Part shown: positions 5,192 to 5,854 of the stretch, piece after piece
Position numbering within the stretch: position 1 is the stretch's first letter
Layout: each line of letters starts with the position of its first letter
Assembly (NCBI GenBank): GCA_902482195.1
Contig: CABSZQ010000094.1
Coordinates: 1 to 5,854, forward strand
DNA: 5,854 nt
Origin: an uncultured Haemophilus sp.
GTDB lineage: Bacteria; Pseudomonadota; Gammaproteobacteria; Enterobacterales; Pasteurellaceae
Direction of reading: 5' to 3'
Notes under the pieces: generated by a model
Told to the model about the DNA's origin: nothing
Database searches by the model: none
The model's input: the letters and a program-made list of their open reading frames with translations, nothing else
Made by a program: the position numbers and the translations under genes

Positions 5192-5854
5192 ACATAAAAA
5201 TGCAGTGATTAGTATTTCAACGGCGGATAAACGCCGAAATCACATTATCGATCAATTCGGTCAGAAACAAATTCCCTTTGAATTTTTTGGTGCATTCACA
5301 CCTTCTGATCGACTTGACGCTCATTTACAGCGTTATCTTCCAAATGTTGAAGCTACATCAAAGCTCACGGCAGGTGAGAAGGGATGTTTGATGAGCCACT
5401 TCATGCTATGGAAAAAGTGTGTTGACGATAATTTAGATTATATTTCTATTTTTGAGGATGATATTCTGCTTGGTGAGCATGCCGAACAATTTCTTGCGAA
5501 TGATGAATGGCTAAAAGTGCGGTTCAATTTTCAAGAGATTTTTGTTTTGCGTTTAGAAACATTTTTAATGCCTGTTCAGCTGGAAAAACAGCAACAAATT
5601 TTACCTTTCCAAAAAAGAAACATTGATATTTTAAAATCAAAGCATTTTGGCACTGCTGGTTACATTATTTCGAACGGGGCTGCGAAATACCTTATTAATC
5701 TATTTGAAAAACTCGCCGTAGAGGATATCAAAGCAATTGATGAGATTATGTTTAATGAACTGATTAATGTCGGTGTCTATCAAGTCTATCAACTTAATCC
5801 AGCCATTTGCGTGCAAGAATTGCAGTTAAATCAAGAGAATAGCTTATTGGTAAG
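5178..5854 (+). CDS. Glycosyltransferase family 25, LOS biosynthesis (Lic2A/Lex2B-like), 3' end missing
   Basis: It probably adds a hexose, likely galactose or glucose, to the lipooligosaccharide outer core at the cytoplasmic face of the inner membrane. 225 codons are visible before the window edge, with no stop. Family 25 marks are: the N-terminal strand AVISIS (9-14) followed by DKRR; IPFEFFGAFTP (32-42); GEKGCLMSH (66-74); the metal-binding EDD (93-95) in ISIFEDDILLGE; GTAGYIIS (158-165); and AIDEIMF (186-192). Its position divergent from apaH matches lic2A in H. influenzae as I recall. Unlike lic2A there is no CAAT repeat, so switching by tetranucleotide slippage is not expected. In-frame TGA at 5166-5168 makes the ATG at 5178 the first available start, yet AAGG is 18 nt upstream, which is poor spacing. 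An exact uptake signal at 5515-5523 is read in frame as Lys-Val-Arg. The sugar and acceptor cannot be told from the sequence. Confidence 0.9.
   Translation, partial: MYSIKHKNAVISISTADKRRNHIIDQFGQKQIPFEFFGAFTPSDRLDAHLQRYLPNVEATSKLTAGEKGCLMSHFMLWKKCVDDNLDYISIFEDDILLGEHAEQFLANDEWLKVRFNFQEIFVLRLETFLMPVQLEKQQQILPFQKRNIDILKSKHFGTAGYIISNGAAKYLINLFEKLAVEDIKAIDEIMFNELINVGVYQVYQLNPAICVQELQLNQENSLLV
5515..5523 (+). repeat. DNA uptake signal sequence inside the glycosyltransferase gene
   Basis: An exact AAGTGCGGT on the plus strand followed by the AT-rich TCAATTTTC. It lies within the coding region, in frame with codons for Lys-Val-Arg (residues 113-115). Uptake signals are less usual in the middle of genes; here it marks the LOS gene as readily taken up in transformation. 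Confidence 0.9.

Noticed and set aside
5178..5854. Phase variation by tetranucleotide repeats as in H. influenzae lic2A.
   Set aside because: No CAAT, GACA, AGTC or other tandem tetranucleotide tract is present in the visible gene or its upstream region.

Overview
The window is ordinary chromosomal DNA from a member of the Pasteurellaceae, most likely Haemophilus in the broad sense. The clearest sign is three loci carrying the exact 9-bp Haemophilus-type DNA uptake signal AAGTGCGGT, one of them an inverted pair, plus near-matches. The base composition is AT-rich. The apaH gene is flanked by an HI_0552-like gene and by a divergent lipooligosaccharide (LOS) glycosyltransferase, which resembles the lic2A-apaH-HI0552 neighbourhood of H. 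influenzae as I remember it. I cannot name the species. H. parainfluenzae or a relative is plausible, because ndh and folD follow here, where I recall gnd following in H. influenzae Rd.

Layout, left to right. Positions 1-466 (minus) hold the first 155 codons of a SulP-family transporter of the DauA type, cut by the window edge. Positions 467-1223 hold no protein gene. They carry tRNA-Ser(GGA) on the plus strand with a good promoter, then tRNA-Arg(UCU) and tRNA-Pro(UGG) on the minus strand behind one strong promoter with a GC-rich discriminator, and finally the folD promoter. folD (1224-2081, plus) has a candidate PurR operator over its predicted transcription start. It converges on ndh (2122-3456, minus), and a symmetric hairpin built from two inverted uptake signals lies between them as a two-way terminator. 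Further right, apaH and the HI_0552-like gene (minus) are 9 nt apart and form an operon. ndh lies 99 nt downstream of them with its own candidate promoter. The last gene (5178 to the right edge, plus) is a family 25 glycosyltransferase that diverges from apaH and lacks its 3' end.

Functional reading. folD supplies one-carbon folates for purine synthesis, which fits purine-responsive control. ndh encodes the single-subunit respiratory NADH:quinone dehydrogenase. apaH removes diadenosine tetraphosphate. The glycosyltransferase would add a sugar to surface LOS.

I found no mobile element, CRISPR array, toxin-antitoxin pair, phage gene or clearly new system. The points most worth checking are the PurR-like site at folD, the uptake-signal terminator, and the odd translation start of the glycosyltransferase.
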